Source: Saccharicrinis sp. UBA6048
GTDB lineage: Bacteria; Bacteroidota; Bacteroidia; Bacteroidales; Marinilabiliaceae
NCBI GenBank assembly: GCA_002429115.1
Contig: DIYS01000209.1
Span: forward strand, 1 to 64,000
Reading direction: 5' to 3'
Length of the DNA: 64,000 nt
Shown here: in pieces, positions 61,027-64,000 of the stretch
How positions within the stretch are numbered: position 1 is the stretch's first letter
Layout of the letters: each line of letters begins with the position of its first letter
The notes under the pieces: model-generated
What the model saw: only the letters and a program-made list of their open reading frames with translations
Database searches by the model: none
Told to the model about the DNA's origin: nothing
Made by a program: the position numbers and the translations under genes

Positions 61027-61419
61027 TTAAATATCCCAATCGCCTTCCTGGAGTCTTTCAAGGTCACGTCTGTCTTTTTTGGTTGGTCGGCCGGTTCCTC
61101 TGTCTCTATTGGCATTACTTGCCAATCTTGATAATTCAAGCATTTCTATTTGATCGGCCGGCGTAATGTCCACAATAAAGTCAGGGGTTAGTTTAGCGCC
61201 CATTCTTTTTTCGGCCAGGTCTAATACTTTAAAGCGTCTGGTAATAGGAGCTATGCGTACGTCAATTTCTTCACCAACCTTAATCAGGCGCGATGACTTT
61301 ACAGGCATATCATTGATGGTTACTTTCCCTTTTTTGCACGCTTCGGCAGCTATGCTGCGGGTTTTGTAAATCCTCACTGCCCAAAGAAACTTATCAATTC
61401 TTACTCCTGAACTACTCAT
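61027..61419 (-). CDS. S4-domain RNA-binding protein (Hsp15-like)
   Basis: Basic protein of 130 residues with an S4 domain: VRIDKFLWAVRIYKTRSIAAEAC, GKVTINDMPVKSSRLIKVGEEI and a Lys/Arg-rich tail (RDRGTGRPTKKDRRDLERLQ). Hsp15 (HslR) rescues stalled 50S subunits still carrying nascent chains in E. coli; that role is inferred here from family and from its position next to peptidyl-tRNA hydrolase (1-bp gap), which acts on the same kind of peptidyl-tRNA. Confidence 0.92.
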   Translation of the reverse strand: MSSSGVRIDKFLWAVRIYKTRSIAAEACKKGKVTINDMPVKSSRLIKVGEEIDVRIAPITRRFKVLDLAEKRMGAKLTPDFIVDITPADQIEMLELSRLASNANRDRGTGRPTKKDRRDLERLQEGDWDI

Positions 61420-61420
61420 C

Positions 61421-62041
61421 TTACTTGTTATTAAACTGGCTCATTGTGCGCGCAGCACCGATTGTGGCAAACGATTTGACAATATCACCCGCAACTTTCG
61501 TGCGTTCAAGTAATGCGCTCCACTCTTCATCGCTCCATTTGCCTAATACAAAATCAACCTGGCGTCCTTTTGAAAAGTCGTTTCCGATGCCAAAACGTAA
61601 GCGAGAATAAGCCGCTGTTCCCAATGTGCTTTGTATGCTCTTTAATCCATTGTGCCCGGCATCTCCACCTTTGGTTTTTAGTCGTAACGAACCAAATGGC
61701 AGTGCTAAATCATCAACAATGACCAAAAGGTTGGATACGGGGATCTTTTCCTTTTGTAACCAATAATTAATGGCTTTGCCGCTTAAGTTAACATAGGTGT
61801 TCGGTTTAAGCAAGAAGAATGATCGTGCTTTAAACTTATAAGTCGCTACTGCTCCATAGCGCTCTTCTTCGAACTTAGTATCGTTGTCTTTTGCAATTGC
61901 GTCCAGCACTTCAAAGCCAACGTTGTGTCGTGTTTGTTCGTATTCGGCTCCAATATTTCCAAGCCCAACAATCAGGTATTTCATTTCCGGAGGTGTATTG
62001 TCTTTCGATCTAGAACGAAAAATATCGAACAGTTTTATCAT
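61421..62041 (-). CDS. pth: Peptidyl-tRNA hydrolase
   Basis: Enzyme of 206 residues that releases tRNA from dropped-off peptidyl-tRNA. It has the family start [21 protein letters not shown] (His in TRHNVGF is catalytic), [18 protein letters not shown] with the catalytic Asp, and [12 protein letters not shown]. An ATG at 62041 adds 19 residues ahead of the usual [10 protein letters not shown] start at 61984; the longer form has no signal or domain, so either start is possible. It is in the run rplY-pth-S4-DUF4924. Confidence 0.94.
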   Translation of the reverse strand: MIKLFDIFRSRSKDNTPPEMKYLIVGLGNIGAEYEQTRHNVGFEVLDAIAKDNDTKFEEERYGAVATYKFKARSFFLLKPNTYVNLSGKAINYWLQKEKIPVSNLLVIVDDLALPFGSLRLKTKGGDAGHNGLKSIQSTLGTAAYSRLRFGIGNDFSKGRQVDFVLGKWSDEEWSALLERTKVAGDIVKSFATIGAARTMSQFNNK

Positions 62042-62078
62042 CTTGAATTGTAATCTTTACTAAATGCCAAAATACAAA

Positions 62079-62104
62079 AAACCTCCATACGATAAATATG
62101 GAGG
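62079..62104 (-). terminator. Intrinsic terminator after rplY
   Basis: Arms CCTCCATA (62082-62089) and TATGGAGG (62097-62104), eight pairs with a 7-nt loop; leftward the hairpin is followed by a T-run. It separates rplY from pth, so the two may not always be co-transcribed. Confidence 0.8.
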
Positions 62105-62126
62105 CTTTTGATATAATGAGTTTTGA

Positions 62127-62699
62127 TTACTCAGAAGCTTGTTGAGCAGCACGTGCAGCACGAGTAAGACGTACAGCAACTACTACCGCATTCTTTGCAT
62201 TTAACAACTCAATGTTATCAAATGAAAGGTGCCCAATTTGGATAGTTTTACCAAGACCCAAATTGTCAATGTTGATATCTAATGAATCTGGTAAGTTAGC
62301 AGGCAACGCTTTAATACGTAATTTACGCTTTTCTAACTGAAGCTTACCACCGGCTCTCACACCTTCTGCAAAACCTTCAAGTTTAACAGGAACTTCAATT
62401 ACAACTGGCTTATCTTCTTTAATCTGAAGGAAGTCAGCGTGTAACATTTGTTCTTTAACAGGGTGGAATTGAGTATCCTGAAGAATAGTTGGATAAACAG
62501 TTCCGTCAATGTTTACATTGATAATGTATACATTTGGAGTGTAAATAATTTTACGGAATTCAGCTTCCGGAGCTGTAAAGTGAATAACGTTTTCACCGCC
62601 GTAAATAACACAAGGTACGTTACCAGATGCACGTAATGCTTTGGTTGACTTTTTACCTACTTCGGTACGAACTGTACCTTTGATTTCAATTGTTTGCAT
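62127..62699 (-). CDS. rplY: 50S ribosomal protein L25 (CTC form)
   Basis: 5S-rRNA-binding protein of 190 residues, so the long general-stress (CTC) form with an N-terminal L25 domain (KGTVRTEVGKKSTKALRASGNVPCVIYG in pieces) and a C-terminal beta domain (ADFLQIKEDKPVVIEVPVKLEG). It has a short Ala-rich tail. It starts a run with pth. A leftward TATCTTTG (62788-62781) is a candidate -7 element; the -33 is unclear. Confidence 0.95.
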   Translation of the reverse strand: MQTIEIKGTVRTEVGKKSTKALRASGNVPCVIYGGENVIHFTAPEAEFRKIIYTPNVYIINVNIDGTVYPTILQDTQFHPVKEQMLHADFLQIKEDKPVVIEVPVKLEGFAEGVRAGGKLQLEKRKLRIKALPANLPDSLDINIDNLGLGKTIQIGHLSFDNIELLNAKNAVVVAVRLTRAARAAQQASE

Positions 62700-62780
62700 A
62701 ATTCTTTTTTTAAGTGCTACTCAAAATTAAATGCCATGTGAGGCTTAATTTCCCATCACACGCTTGCTCTAAAGCGGCTG

Positions 62781-62788
62781 CAAAGATA
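62781..62788 (-). promoter_or_regulatory. Candidate -7 element for rplY
   Basis: Leftward TATCTTTG about 80 bp before the rplY start, just outside the end of the prs gene (62794). No convincing -33 element is visible in the prs coding end. Confidence 0.35.
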
Positions 62789-62793
62789 ATACT

Positions 62794-63732
62794 TTAGATT
62801 AAGAATTGGTTACTTATTGATTGATAATTATATACTTTTTCAATTGTGTCAGCAAAAAGCTGCGCAACTGAAAGAACTTTAATTTTATCGCACTGCTGCT
62901 TCAAAGGAATTGAGTCAGTTACATAAAGCTCTGCAAGGCCAGAGTTCTCAATGCGTTCGTAAGCAGGACCTGATAATACAGCATGCGTACAGAAAGCTCT
63001 AACGCTTTTGGCACCTGCTTCTAACATCATGTCAGCAGCTTTGGTTAATGTTCCGGCTGTATCAACCATATCATCAACCATAATTACGTTCTTGCCGTTA
63101 ACATCACCAATTACGCGCATCTCATCAACCACATTGGCTTTTGAGCGGTGCTTGTGACCAATTACCATTGGTGTTTCTAAAAACTTAGCATAGGTATTAG
63201 CACGTTTTGTACCACCCACATCAGGTGAGGCAATTACCAAATCATCAAGGTTCATGTGCTTGATGTGTGGCACAAAGATCGATGATGCGTAAAGGTGATC
63301 AACCGGAATGTTAAAGAATCCCTGTATCTGATCGGCGTGCAAGTCCATTGTAATAACACGGTCAACACCTGCTGCCTGAAGCATATCTGCCACTAACTTA
63401 GCACCAATAGCCACACGTGGCTGATCTTTACGATCCTGACGGGCAAATCCAAAATAAGGCATTACAGCTACAATTTTGTAGGCTGATGCTCTTTTGGCTG
63501 CATCAATCATCATCAATAACTCCATCAGGTTATCAGAAGGAGGAAATGTTGACTGACATAAAAATAAGTGAGACCCACGAACGGTTTCTTCGTACGCTGT
63601 TGTAAATTCACCATCGCTGAATCGTAAGCAGTTAACACTACCCAGTTCTCTTCCCGAGCAAAGACTTATTTTTTCAGCAAGATATTTCGTACTTGTACCC
63701 GCAAATATCTTAATTGGAGCTTTTGGTGGCAT
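62794..63732 (-). CDS. prs: Ribose-phosphate pyrophosphokinase
   Basis: PRPP synthase of 312 residues, providing PRPP for purines, pyrimidines, histidine and NAD. Family features: FAGTSTKYLAEKIS, FSDGEFTTAYEETVRG, ATP-binding YFGFARQDRKDQPR, metal-binding MDLHADQIQGFF and the PRPP loop MVDDMVDTAGTL. It is a complete gene, the last one fully inside the window. A leftward promoter-like pair lies just upstream. Confidence 0.97.
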   Translation of the reverse strand: MPPKAPIKIFAGTSTKYLAEKISLCSGRELGSVNCLRFSDGEFTTAYEETVRGSHLFLCQSTFPPSDNLMELLMMIDAAKRASAYKIVAVMPYFGFARQDRKDQPRVAIGAKLVADMLQAAGVDRVITMDLHADQIQGFFNIPVDHLYASSIFVPHIKHMNLDDLVIASPDVGGTKRANTYAKFLETPMVIGHKHRSKANVVDEMRVIGDVNGKNVIMVDDMVDTAGTLTKAADMMLEAGAKSVRAFCTHAVLSGPAYERIENSGLAELYVTDSIPLKQQCDKIKVLSVAQLFADTIEKVYNYQSISNQFLI

Positions 63733-63778
63733 TTAAATAAATGTTTATCAGATTATTTCAATGTTGCTTTTGTGGGTG

Positions 63779-63816
63779 CAAAGGTAAGCAATTCATATTT
63801 TCTTAAGGAGAACAAA
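63779..63816 (-). promoter_or_regulatory. Candidate promoter for prs
   Basis: Reading leftward: TTTG (63816-63813), 26 bp, TACCTTTG (63786-63779). Spacing is at the long end of the Bacteroidota pattern, as at dsbD. Confidence 0.4.
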
Positions 63817-63873
63817 GCTCATAAAAAATTATAATTGTTATAATTTAAATGTAATCAACACAACGGTAGGTGA

Positions 63874-64000
63874 TTACCACTTGTTGTTCAGGTCTTCTAT
63901 GAAGTTTAAAATCTCTTCTGTGCCATCGCCATCTTTTGCTGAGGTGTAAAAAACAGGCGGTAATTCTTCCCAATATTCAAGTAATTTCTCTTCGTATTTC
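63874..64000 (-). CDS. engB: Ribosome-biogenesis GTPase EngB/YsxC, C-terminal fragment
   Basis: Partial gene cut by the window edge: an open frame of 41 codons plus TAA at 63874-63876 running off at 64000. The fragment ends ELPPVFYTSAKDGDGTEEIL then NFIEDLNNKW, matching the C terminus of EngB/YihA (the ExxPPxFxTSA... GxxEIL pattern of its last helix). EngB is an essential GTPase for 50S assembly. The GTPase domain itself is outside the window, so the call rests on the tail only. Confidence 0.75.
   Translation of the reverse strand, partial: KYEEKLLEYWEELPPVFYTSAKDGDGTEEILNFIEDLNNKW

Noticed and set aside
1..64000. tRNA, rRNA, integrase or intact insertion sequence
   Set aside because: I found no cloverleaf-like sequence, ribosomal RNA segment, transposase or recombinase reading frame; weak tRNA-like hairpins could be missed by eye.

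Overview
The window reads as chromosome of a Bacteroidota bacterium, most likely a gliding or secreting member of Bacteroidales/Marinilabiliales; the rank below phylum is inference. Reasons seen in the sequence: GldD and GldE, two exported proteins with type IX secretion (T9SS) C-terminal domains, Bacteroidota-only families (DUF4290, DUF4924, DUF5723, a 30-residue AURKAIP1/COX24-type protein), a bacterial GGGP-synthase homologue, and several upstream regions with the Bacteroidota promoter pattern TTG/TTTG-N(19-26)-TAnnTTTG. Most of the window is dense, ordinary chromosome. No rRNA, tRNA, CRISPR array, integrase or intact insertion sequence was seen.

Layout. 0-4 kb: a secreted unknown, then znuA-znuC-znuB (zinc uptake) with a candidate zinc-repressor palindrome, and a membrane LytTR regulator. 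4-9 kb: an alpha/beta-hydrolase-like protein, a candidate MITE, transketolase with a structured leader, and pdxB. 9-18 kb: a large T9SS cargo with fourteen calcium-loop repeats, a cyclic-2,3-diphosphoglycerate-synthetase-type GTPase, AcpH, PrmC, RibD, cardiolipin synthase and an SDR protein; heptamer-based repeats lie in two of the gaps. 18-21 kb: a chemoreceptor without a sensor domain paired with a double-hot-dog protein, then a long noncoding gap. 21-27 kb: TfoX-like, patatin/outer-membrane barrel, TylF-like methyltransferase, a DUF2975-HTH pair behind a perfect 21-bp inverted repeat, and an isoaspartyl peptidase lipoprotein. 27-32 kb: a Cache-type chemoreceptor and a DUF5723/lipoprotein pair. 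32-42 kb: grpE-dnaJ, two TlpA-like proteins (one without its cysteines), murA, DUF4290, a UvrD/PcrA helicase and a second T9SS cargo. 42-64 kb: a GC-rich repeat element, an EF-G paralogue, DUF190, a degenerate alkaline-phosphatase-like protein, GGGP synthase, a phosphopantetheinyl transferase, gldD-gldE-ssb, mutY, HU, a mini protein, RNase G, DsbD, two tandem OmpA-family proteins, a DCC-family protein, DUF4924, an S4 protein, pth, rplY, prs and the 3' end of engB.

Functional links: zinc import under probable zinc control; protein folding (grpE-dnaJ) and envelope redox (TlpA-like pair, DsbD); cell-wall and lipid synthesis (murA, cls, GGGP synthase, AcpH, phosphopantetheinyl transferase); genome maintenance (ssb, mutY, HU, UvrD); translation accessories (prmC, pth, rplY, S4 protein, RNase G, engB); and T9SS/gliding (gldD, gldE and cargo).

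The items I would look at first are the sensor-less chemoreceptor with its hot-dog partner, the GC-rich repeat element at 42.2-42.5 kb, the paired operators ahead of DUF2975-HTH, and the probable pseudoenzymes (AlkP-like, cysteine-free TlpA-like, SDR without YxxxK). I see no clearly new multi-gene defence or mobile system here.
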